From assembly GCF_025398155.2 (NCBI RefSeq), contig NZ_CP104562.2, positions 4,340,001-4,404,000 on the forward strand: 64,000 nt of DNA, given 5' to 3'. This DNA comes from Roseateles amylovorans (GTDB lineage: Bacteria > Pseudomonadota > Gammaproteobacteria > Burkholderiales > Burkholderiaceae_C). The stretch's first letter is position 1. Each line of letters begins with the position of its first letter. The notes beneath the pieces were generated by a model. The model had not been told where the DNA came from and ran no database searches. It worked only from the letters and a program-made list of their open reading frames with translations. A program made the position numbers and the translations under genes. This document shows, piece by piece, positions 9,198-16,133 of the stretch.

Positions 9198-10196
9198 ATG
9201 ACGGTGCGGCATCCATGGCCCACGCAGCCTGACCTCATGCCCTCCACCGTCACCGGCTCACGCCCTGTTGCCATGCCCAGCCAAGCCCCTTCGCCACGGC
9301 CAGCCGCGCTCGATCCCCGTTGCCTGGGGCGCCCGGTGCATCTGCTGCCCCGCGTGGCCCTGCGACTTCAGGAGGCGTTGCAGCGCAAGCTGTGCCTGCC
9401 CTGGAATCGCCGCTACCACGCCCGCTATGACCTGCATGCGCTGAGCCTGCAGCCGCTTGATCGCGCCACGCGCGAGGCCGACACCCTGGATCCCGACGCG
9501 CTGCGCTGGCTGCGAACCCCGGGCCCCGCCGGCCTGCTGGCCTGCCGGATCGACCGCAGTCTGGTGCTGGCCCTGCTGGCGCGACGCCTGGGATTGGGCA
9601 CCGATGCGCCCGCTGCACCGGACTCGCCCGCCAGCCCGGCGCCCGCCAAGCTGCCGACGGCCACCGAGGATCGCCTGCTGCAGTCGTTGGCACGCCAGTT
9701 CTGCGGCCTCTCGCTGCAGCTGCTGGCGCAGGCCGCGCAGCCGGACGGAACCCACGATCTGCAAGACCTGTCCCCCACCGACGACCTCCCGTCGATGCAA
9801 CTGGGCAGCCTGCCGGACCTGGGCGCCGACGCCTGGGAAATGCGGGTGCTGATCCGCGACGCCGCCGACCCCGCGCGCGACATGCCGCTGCGCCTGGCGC
9901 TGAGCGGCGCCTATGTGCAGCCGCTGCTGCGACAACTCAGCGCCGAGGCCCACCGTGCGCGACCGAAGCCGCCCGCCAAGCCACCGCTTGCGCGACGGCT
10001 GACCTTGTCCCTGCAGGCGCGTCTGCTGGAGCGGGAAATGGCGCTGGGCACGGTGCTGGATCTCCAGCCCGGTGCGCTGATCCCGATCCGGCTGACGGAT
10101 GCCACGGTGATCGTCGAAGGCGCCGCGCTGATGCGGGCCGCCGTCGCGGAACACCAGGGCAAGTTGTGCCTGACCTCTTTCGAAGATCTGGAGTGA
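9198..10196 (+). CDS. fliM: FliM-like flagellar motor switch protein
   Basis: First gene of the plus-strand flagellar operon. The 332-residue product has a Pro/Ala-rich N-terminus, a degenerate middle domain and a C-terminal SpoA-type segment (MALGTVLDLQPGALIPIRL, TVIVEGAALMRAAVAEHQGK) characteristic of C-ring proteins. Position before fliN supports FliM. The N-terminal LSQDEIDALL-type motif that binds CheY-P in canonical FliM is not present. The start is uncertain: ATG at 9198 has a very close AGGA; ATG 9237 and an upstream TTG at 9144 are alternatives. The stop overlaps the fliN start. Confidence 0.75.
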   Translation: MTVRHPWPTQPDLMPSTVTGSRPVAMPSQAPSPRPAALDPRCLGRPVHLLPRVALRLQEALQRKLCLPWNRRYHARYDLHALSLQPLDRATREADTLDPDALRWLRTPGPAGLLACRIDRSLVLALLARRLGLGTDAPAAPDSPASPAPAKLPTATEDRLLQSLARQFCGLSLQLLAQAAQPDGTHDLQDLSPTDDLPSMQLGSLPDLGADAWEMRVLIRDAADPARDMPLRLALSGAYVQPLLRQLSAEAHRARPKPPAKPPLARRLTLSLQARLLEREMALGTVLDLQPGALIPIRLTDATVIVEGAALMRAAVAEHQGKLCLTSFEDLE

Positions 10197-10198
10197 TG

Positions 10199-10555
10199 AT
10201 GATGATGAGCGACGACGACCTGATCGCCGGCCTGCTGGACCAGCCGCAGTCGGCCAGTCCGGCCCCGGTCGAGCCGCGCCCCGCGGGCCGCGACCTGCCC
10301 GCACTGATGCGCAAGATCGCGGTCACGCTGACGCTGGAAGTCGGCGAGGCCCGGCTCTCGCTGCATGACCTGGCGCAGTTGCGTCCCGACAGCGTCGTGG
10401 AGCTGGACACGCTGGCCGGCGCGCCGCTGGTCATCAAGGTGAACGGCACCGCGATCGGGCATGCGGAGGTGGTGGTCAGCGGCGACAGCCATGCGCTGCG
10501 GGTGCTGGACATCGATGGCCTGAATCTGGACGCCCTGGACGCGCCCGGCGCATGA
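10199..10555 (+). CDS. fliN: Flagellar motor switch protein FliN
   Basis: C-ring protein that also docks the FliH-FliI ATPase. About 118 residues with a SpoA domain: LMRKIAVTLTLEVGEARLSL, then LDTLAGAPLVIKVNGTAIGHAEVV, ending LDIDGLNLDALDAPGA. Four tandem ATG codons (10196-10207) follow a GGAG at 10190-10193; I place the start at the second, but any of the later three is possible. It overlaps the fliM stop and its own stop overlaps the fliP ATG (ATGA). Confidence 0.92.
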   Translation: MMMSDDDLIAGLLDQPQSASPAPVEPRPAGRDLPALMRKIAVTLTLEVGEARLSLHDLAQLRPDSVVELDTLAGAPLVIKVNGTAIGHAEVVVSGDSHALRVLDIDGLNLDALDAPGA

Positions 10556-11373
10556 ACCGCCTCACCGACCTCAGCCACCTTCCGCACCAGGGAGGGCGAG
10601 GCCTGACCGGCGGGCGACTCAGGCAGGCGGCCACGGGGCTGCGGGCCGCAGGGGTCGTCGCGCTGCTGTGGGCGGCCTCCCATCCTGCGGCGGCAGCCAC
10701 GCTCAAAGTGGCCGGCGCGGGCGGCGCGATCGGCGACTTCACGCTGAAGACCCAGGTCCTGGTCATCATGACGCTGCTCGGGCTGCTGCCCGTGCTGGTG
10801 CTGATGATGACCTGCTTCACCCGGTTCGTGATCGTGCTGTCGCTGCTGCGCCAGGCGCTCGGTTTGCAGCAGGGGCTGCCCAATCGGCTGGTGACCGGTG
10901 TGGCGCTGATCCTCACCATCCTGGTCATGCGACCGGTGGGCCAGCAGGTCTACGACCAGGCCCTCAAGCCCTACGACGACGAAAAGATCACCCTCACCCA
11001 GGCGCTGCGCATCGCCGAGGCGCCGATCTCGCGCTTCATGCTGGCCCAGACCAGCAAGGCCGCACTGGCGCAGATTGCGCAGCTCTCGGGCGAGACCGCC
11101 GTGGCCCGGCCGGAGGACCACAGCTTCCCGGTCAAGCTGGCGGCGTTCACGCTGTCGGAGCTCAAGACCGCCTTCCAGATCGGCTGCATGCTGTTCATCC
11201 CGTTCCTGGTGATCGATCTGGTGGTGTCCTCGGTGCTGATGGCGATGGGCATGATGATGCTGTCGCCGCTGGTGATCTCGCTGCCGCTGAAGCTGCTGCT
11301 GTTCGTGCTGGTCGACGGCTGGACGCTGACGGTCAACACGCTGGTCGCCAGCGTGCGCGGCATGGGCGGATGA
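10552..11373 (+). CDS. fliP: Flagellar export-gate protein FliP
   Basis: Core polytopic subunit of the flagellar type III export gate, assembled with FliQ and FliR. The 273-residue protein has an N-terminal cleavable-type signal region (LRAAGVVALLWAASHPAAAA), a helix VLVIMTLLGLLPVLVLMMT, the signature FTRFVIVLSLLRQALGLQQ, and C-terminal helices through LSPLVISLPLKLLLFVLVDGW. It follows fliN directly; the fliO gene that separates fliN and fliP in primary flagellar operons is absent, as in lateral systems. Confidence 0.96.
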   Translation: MNRLTDLSHLPHQGGRGLTGGRLRQAATGLRAAGVVALLWAASHPAAAATLKVAGAGGAIGDFTLKTQVLVIMTLLGLLPVLVLMMTCFTRFVIVLSLLRQALGLQQGLPNRLVTGVALILTILVMRPVGQQVYDQALKPYDDEKITLTQALRIAEAPISRFMLAQTSKAALAQIAQLSGETAVARPEDHSFPVKLAAFTLSELKTAFQIGCMLFIPFLVIDLVVSSVLMAMGMMMLSPLVISLPLKLLLFVLVDGWTLTVNTLVASVRGMGG

Positions 11374-11395
11374 CGATGTGCGCCGGGAGCTGCCG

Positions 11396-11665
11396 ATGAC
11401 GCCTGACATCGCGATCGATCTGATCGGTGAAAGCCTCAACCTCACCCTGCTGCTGGTGTTGGTGCTGATCCTGCCGGGGCTGTTGATCGGCCTGGTGGTG
11501 GCGCTGTTCCAGGCCGCCACCCAGATCAACGAGCAGACCCTGGCCTTCCTGCCGCGGTTGCTGGTGACGCTGCTGGTGCTGGGCGTGGCGGGCCGCTGGA
11601 TGGTGAGCCTGCTGATGGACTTCTGCGTGTCGATCTTCGAGCGCGCGGCGCATCTGGTCAGCTGA
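11396..11665 (+). CDS. fliQ: Flagellar export-gate protein FliQ
   Basis: Two-helix membrane subunit of the export gate. The ATG at 11396 is preceded by GGGAG with 6-nt spacing; an in-frame GTG 18 nt upstream is less likely. The 89-residue product has two membrane spans (LTLLLVLVLILPGLLIGLVV and LLVTLLVLGVAGRWMVSLL) around the conserved FQAATQINEQTLAFLP loop. Secure. Confidence 0.95.
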   Translation: MTPDIAIDLIGESLNLTLLLVLVLILPGLLIGLVVALFQAATQINEQTLAFLPRLLVTLLVLGVAGRWMVSLLMDFCVSIFERAAHLVS

Positions 11666-11675
11666 GGGCCGCACC

Positions 11676-12494
11676 GTGGAACTCGAGATCAGCCAACTGC
11701 TGCCTTGGCTTTCCGCGTTGTGGTGGCCGTTCTGCCGCGCCATGGCGTTGCTGACGGCCGCCCCCACGATCGGGGACGCCGGCATCCCGATGGCGGTGCG
11801 GGCGCTGTTGGCGCTGGTGCTGGCGGTGGTGCTGATGCCGGTCTCGCAATCGACGGCGGTGGCCATTCCGATCTTCTCGATGCAAGGCATCCTCGCGGCG
11901 GCCGAGCAGGCGGTGCTGGGGCTGGCAATCGGGCTGAGCTTCCATCTGGCGATGGCGGTGATCGGCGTGCTGGGCTTCCTGCTCTCGTCGCAGCTGGGGC
12001 TGGCGATGGCGGTGTTGAATGATCCGATCAACGGCAGCTCGTCGGACGTGGTCACCGCCTTGTTGAATGTGCTGTGCGTGCTGGCCTTCTTCAGCATGGA
12101 CGGCCATCTGCTGTTCACCGCCGTGCTGGGCGAGAGTTTCCGGGCCTGGCCGGTGGGCGCCGGACTGTCGCTGATCACCCTGCAGAACCTGGTCTACAAC
12201 CTGGCCTGGGTGTTCTCCGCGGCCTTGCTGCTGGCCCTGCCGGTGGTGGCCGCGACGCTCGTGGTGCAGCTGGGCATGGGCTTCCTGAACCGGGTGGCCC
12301 CGGCGCTCAACCTGTTTTCGCTGGGCTATTCGCTGGTCACGCTGTTCGGCCTGTTCATGCTGACGCAGATGCTCGCCCAGGTGCCCGCCCACTACCTGCG
12401 CATGACCGAACAGTTGCTTCGCATGATCGAGCAAGGCATGCGGACCGGCGGTGCCGTCAGCCTGCTGGGCACGGGGGGCGGCGGCCATGGCTGA
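11676..12494 (+). CDS. fliR: Flagellar export-gate protein FliR
   Basis: Polytopic membrane protein completing the FliP5Q4R1 gate. The 272-residue product starts at GTG 11676, shortly after fliQ, and is almost entirely hydrophobic helices, with family segments LLTAAPTIGDAGIPMAVRALLAL and LGFLLSSQLGLAMAVLNDP. The 3' end overlaps flhB by 8 nt. Confidence 0.94.
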   Translation: MELEISQLLPWLSALWWPFCRAMALLTAAPTIGDAGIPMAVRALLALVLAVVLMPVSQSTAVAIPIFSMQGILAAAEQAVLGLAIGLSFHLAMAVIGVLGFLLSSQLGLAMAVLNDPINGSSSDVVTALLNVLCVLAFFSMDGHLLFTAVLGESFRAWPVGAGLSLITLQNLVYNLAWVFSAALLLALPVVAATLVVQLGMGFLNRVAPALNLFSLGYSLVTLFGLFMLTQMLAQVPAHYLRMTEQLLRMIEQGMRTGGAVSLLGTGGGGHG

Positions 12495-13806
12495 GTCTTC
12501 CAGCGCCGACAAGACCGAGAAGCCGTCGGAGCAGAAGCTCCGCAAGGCCCGCGAGCAGGGCCAGGTCGCCCGCAGCAAGGACATCGCGGCCGCGGTCGGA
12601 CTGCTGCTGGGCCTGAAGCTGCTGGTCTGGATGGCGCCGCACTATCTCGACCAGTTCGGCCGATTGTTCCGTCTGGCGCTCGCGCCGCTGGATGGACAGG
12701 ATCCCCTGCAGGGCCTGCAGACGATGTGGGGCGAGACAGCCCACGAAGCGCTGTGGCTGATGACGCAGCTGTTGCTGCCGCTGCTCGTGCTGCCGGCGGC
12801 GGTGATCGTGGCGGCGCAGTTGAGCGGCGGCGTGATCTTCTCCGCGTCGCTCTGGGCGCCGCGCTTCTCGCGCTTGAATCCTCTGGGCAATCTGGGCCGG
12901 CTGTTCAGCGGCAAGCATTACAGCGATCTGGCCGCGACCTTGATGAAGGTCGCTGGCGTGCTGGGCGTGCTGGTGTGGCTGACCACCAGCCTGGCCGGCG
13001 AGTATGTGCGGCTGCAGGCCCTGCCGCTGCCGGCGGCCCTGGCGCGCGCGGCCGATCTGGTGATGGATGCGCTGTTGACGCTGGCGTCGGTGCTGGCCTT
13101 GTATGCGGTGATCGACCTGCCGCTGCAGCGCCTGTTCTTCCTGCGCGGTCAGCGCATGAGCAAGCAGGAAGTGAAGGACGAATACAAGCAGAACGAAGGA
13201 CGGCCCGAAGTCCGCCAGCGCATCCGCCAGCTGCAGCAGCAGATCGCCCGACGCAGCGTGCGCAAGGAGGTGCCGCAGGCGGATGTGGTGATCGTCAATC
13301 CCGAGCACTATGCGGTCGCGCTGCGCTATGACAGCGCCAAGGCCGAAGCCCCCTATGTGGTGGCCAAGGGCGTGGACGAAATGGCGCTCTACATCCGCCG
13401 CCTGGCGCTCGACCATCAGGTGCATCTGCTGGAACTGCCGCCGCTGGCGCGCGCGCTCTACAACAGCTCGCAGGTGCGGCAGCAGATCCCCGCCTCGCTC
13501 TACCAGGCGGTGGCGCAGGTGCTCAGCCATGTGATGCAGCTCAGAGCCTTCCGCGCCGGTCAGCGCCGCACCGAGCCGCGACTGTCGCCCGACCTGCCCG
13601 TGCCGCGCCATCTGTCCGATCCAGCGCCGCAGGCGCCGTCCGAGGCCGACAGCCAGGCGTCTGCTGCTGCGGCCGCCTCGCATGAACCGCGGCGCAACAC
13701 CGCCACCGCAGGGCGCCCCACCGAGGCCCCTCGCGCTCGACAGGCGGCCGACCCGGCCGTGAGCCCGGCCCCCACCGCACCGCCCTCCCCCGAGTACCGC
13801 GCATGA
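12487..13806 (+). CDS. flhB: Flagellar export switch protein FlhB (NPEH variant)
   Basis: Controls substrate specificity of the export apparatus by self-cleavage. The ATG at 12487 starts MAESSSADKTEKPSEQKLRKAR, the typical FlhB opening; upstream in-frame sequence belongs to the overlapping fliR. Four membrane helices lie in residues about 30-210. The autocleavage site reads NPEHYAVALRYD near residue 272, with Glu instead of the usual Thr of NPTH. A Pro/Ala/Ser-rich tail of about 75 residues extends beyond the conserved domain. The stop overlaps the flhA ATG. Confidence 0.95.
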   Translation: MAESSSADKTEKPSEQKLRKAREQGQVARSKDIAAAVGLLLGLKLLVWMAPHYLDQFGRLFRLALAPLDGQDPLQGLQTMWGETAHEALWLMTQLLLPLLVLPAAVIVAAQLSGGVIFSASLWAPRFSRLNPLGNLGRLFSGKHYSDLAATLMKVAGVLGVLVWLTTSLAGEYVRLQALPLPAALARAADLVMDALLTLASVLALYAVIDLPLQRLFFLRGQRMSKQEVKDEYKQNEGRPEVRQRIRQLQQQIARRSVRKEVPQADVVIVNPEHYAVALRYDSAKAEAPYVVAKGVDEMALYIRRLALDHQVHLLELPPLARALYNSSQVRQQIPASLYQAVAQVLSHVMQLRAFRAGQRRTEPRLSPDLPVPRHLSDPAPQAPSEADSQASAAAAASHEPRRNTATAGRPTEAPRARQAADPAVSPAPTAPPSPEYRA

Positions 13807-15899
13807 ACCTGCTCTCCACCCTCCGCCTGCAGCTGCGTGACCTGCGCATCGCCGCACCGCTGTTCCTGCTCGCCATCCTCGGCATGGTCATCCTGCCGCT
13901 GCCGCCGGTGCTGCTGGATGTGCTGTTCACCTTCAACATCGTGCTGTCACTGGTGGTGATCCTGGTGAGCGTGAACAGCAAGCGGCCGCTGGACTTCTCG
14001 ATCTTCCCCAGCGTGATCCTGGCGACCACGCTGATGCGGCTGTCACTGAACGTGGCCTCCACCCGCGTGGTGCTGCTGCACGGTCATGAAGGCACCCATG
14101 CCGCGGGCCGAGTGATCGAGTCCTTCGGCAACGTGGTCATCGGCGGCAATTTCATCGTCGGTCTGGTGGTGTTCGTGATCCTGATGGTGGTGAACTTCAT
14201 CGTCGTCACCAAGGGCGCGGAGCGGATCTCTGAAGTCTCGGCGCGCTTCACGCTGGACGCGCTGCCCGGCAAGCAGATGGCCATCGATGCCGATCTGAAT
14301 GCCGGCCTGATCAACCAGGAACAGGCGCAGCGGCGCCGCAAGGACGTCGGCACCGAGGCGGATTTCTACGGCGCGATGGACGGCGCCAGCAAGTTCGTGC
14401 GGGGCGATGCGATCGCCTCCATCCTGATCCTGCTGATCAACCTGGTGGGCGGCGTGGCCATCGGCGCCCTCATGCATGGACTGAGCCTGGCGGAGGCGGT
14501 GCGCCAATACGGCCTGCTGACGATCGGTGACGGCCTGGTCGCGCAGATTCCCGCGCTGCTGCTGTCCGCCGCCGCGGCGATCATCGTCACCCGGGTGAGC
14601 GATTCGGGCGAGTTCGAGCAGCAGGTCAGCGAGCAGATGCTGGCCTCACCGCAGGTGCTCTACAGCGCCGCAGGGGTGATGCTGGTGCTGGCGATGATCC
14701 CGGGCATGCCGTGGATGGCTTTCAGCGCCTTCGGCCTGGCGCTGGCGTATGCCGGCTGGCGCATGGCCGGGCGCAGTGCCGAGGCGGTGCAGCCGGCTGC
14801 GCCGGTGGAGGCCGCCCTGATGGCCGGCACGCCGCCGGAGATCGATTGGCAGGCCCTGCCGGTAGTGGAGCCGGTGGCCGTCAGCCTGGGCTACAAGCTG
14901 GTGAACCTGATCGACCCGGCGCAGGGCGCGCCGCTGCAGGCGCGGGTGCGCGGCATGCGGCAATCGATGAGCGAATCGCTGGGCGTGCTGTTGCCGACGC
15001 TGTCGGTGCGGGATGACCTGTCGCTCAAGCCCAACCAGTATGCGATCTCGCTCAGCGGCGCGGTGGTGGCACAGGCGGAGCTCTATCCCGATCGACTGAT
15101 GGCGATCGCCTCCGGCCAGGTCTACGGCGACCTGGACGGCGTGCCCGGCTTCGATCCGGCCTACGGCATGCCGGTCACCTGGATCAGCAGCGAGGCCAAG
15201 GCCCATGCGCTGGGGCTGGGCTATCAGGTGGTGGATGTGGCCAGCGTGGTAGCGACCCATGTCAGCAAGATCTTGCGCGAGCAGTTGCCGGAGCTGCTGC
15301 GGTTTGACGACATCGCCGCGCTGCTGGAGCGCCTGAATGCGATCGCCCCCAAGCTGGGCGTGGCATTGGACAAGGCCTTCACCCATGCACAGCTGTTGAA
15401 GGTGATGCGGCTGCTGCTGGCCGAGGGCGTGGCGGTGAAGGACATCCAGAGCATCGCCTCGACGCTGGTCGAGAACGCCGAAGCCACCAAGGACCCGATC
15501 CTGCTGGCCGCGGAAGTCCGCTGCGCCTTGAAGCGCCAGATCGTGGCGCAGTTGCTCGGGCCGCAGGGCGCGCTCGGCGCCTTGCGGGTGTTCAACCTGG
15601 GCGCCGATCTGGAGAACCATCTGCTGAATGCGCTCAACCAGGCGCGCGGCGGTGGTGCGAAGGTGCAGCTGGACAGCTTCCCGGTGGACCCGCAGTTGCT
15701 GTCGCAGCTGCAGCAGCACATGCCGTCGGCACGCGATCAGATGAAGGCCCAGGGCGCCTCGCCGGCCCTGCTGGTCATGCCGCAGGTGCGGCCGCTGCTG
15801 GCCCGCTATGCGCGGCTCTTTGCGCCGGGGTTGTCGGTGCTGTCGTACAACGAGGTGCCGGAGCACAAGGAGATCGCGGTGCTGGGCACCCTCGGTTGA
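13803..15899 (+). CDS. flhA: Flagellar biosynthesis protein FlhA
   Basis: Nonameric export-gate component with a membrane half of about eight helices and a large cytosolic docking domain. The 698 residues are of usual length. The FHIPEP-family signature is visible at FTLDALPGKQMAIDADLNAG (about residues 145-165), together with the acidic/basic cytoplasmic loop that follows. The C-terminal domain contains LSLKPNQYAISLSG and ends LSYNEVPEHKEIAVLGTLG. It is the last gene of the plus-strand operon. Confidence 0.97.
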   Translation: MNLLSTLRLQLRDLRIAAPLFLLAILGMVILPLPPVLLDVLFTFNIVLSLVVILVSVNSKRPLDFSIFPSVILATTLMRLSLNVASTRVVLLHGHEGTHAAGRVIESFGNVVIGGNFIVGLVVFVILMVVNFIVVTKGAERISEVSARFTLDALPGKQMAIDADLNAGLINQEQAQRRRKDVGTEADFYGAMDGASKFVRGDAIASILILLINLVGGVAIGALMHGLSLAEAVRQYGLLTIGDGLVAQIPALLLSAAAAIIVTRVSDSGEFEQQVSEQMLASPQVLYSAAGVMLVLAMIPGMPWMAFSAFGLALAYAGWRMAGRSAEAVQPAAPVEAALMAGTPPEIDWQALPVVEPVAVSLGYKLVNLIDPAQGAPLQARVRGMRQSMSESLGVLLPTLSVRDDLSLKPNQYAISLSGAVVAQAELYPDRLMAIASGQVYGDLDGVPGFDPAYGMPVTWISSEAKAHALGLGYQVVDVASVVATHVSKILREQLPELLRFDDIAALLERLNAIAPKLGVALDKAFTHAQLLKVMRLLLAEGVAVKDIQSIASTLVENAEATKDPILLAAEVRCALKRQIVAQLLGPQGALGALRVFNLGADLENHLLNALNQARGGGAKVQLDSFPVDPQLLSQLQQHMPSARDQMKAQGASPALLVMPQVRPLLARYARLFAPGLSVLSYNEVPEHKEIAVLGTLG

Positions 15900-15981
15900 G
15901 TCCCGGACTGACGCGCGATCCGGCAGGCCCATCACCCGCTGCGGGCGATGACCTGTGAGCTGACCGCTGCACGTTCAGCCA

Positions 15982-16036
15982 CAGGCCGCGGGCCGCAGTC
16001 AGCAGGCCGCGAGCCGCAGTCAGCAGGCCGCGAGCC
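15982..16036. repeat. 21-nt tandem repeat, 2.6 copies
   Basis: A 21-nt unit beginning CAGGCCGCGGGCCGCAGTC recurs at 15982, 16003 and 16024 (last copy partial), one G/A difference between copies. It lies in the 234-nt gap between flhA and the TonB-dependent receptor, which are convergent. No gene is apparent in the gap. Confidence 0.85.
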
Positions 16037-16092
16037 TTGAAACGAACATGCCGCCGGGCTGACGCGCGGCGGCATGGCGAAGACGGACATCG

Positions 16093-16123
16093 CCGGGTGA
16101 TCGCACCGAATGCGATCGCCCGG
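16093..16123 (-). terminator. Hairpin after the TonB-dependent receptor gene
   Basis: A 12-bp stem (CCGGGTGATCGC paired with GCGATCGCCCGG, one G-T pair) around a 7-nt loop, 10 nt beyond the receptor stop codon. No T-run follows on the minus strand, so it would be a Rho-dependent or weak terminator at best. Confidence 0.4.
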
Positions 16124-16133
16124 GTCACCGAGA

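Noticed and set aside
10196..10555. A hidden fliO between fliN and fliP
   Set aside because: fliN and fliP overlap by 4 nt, leaving no room.
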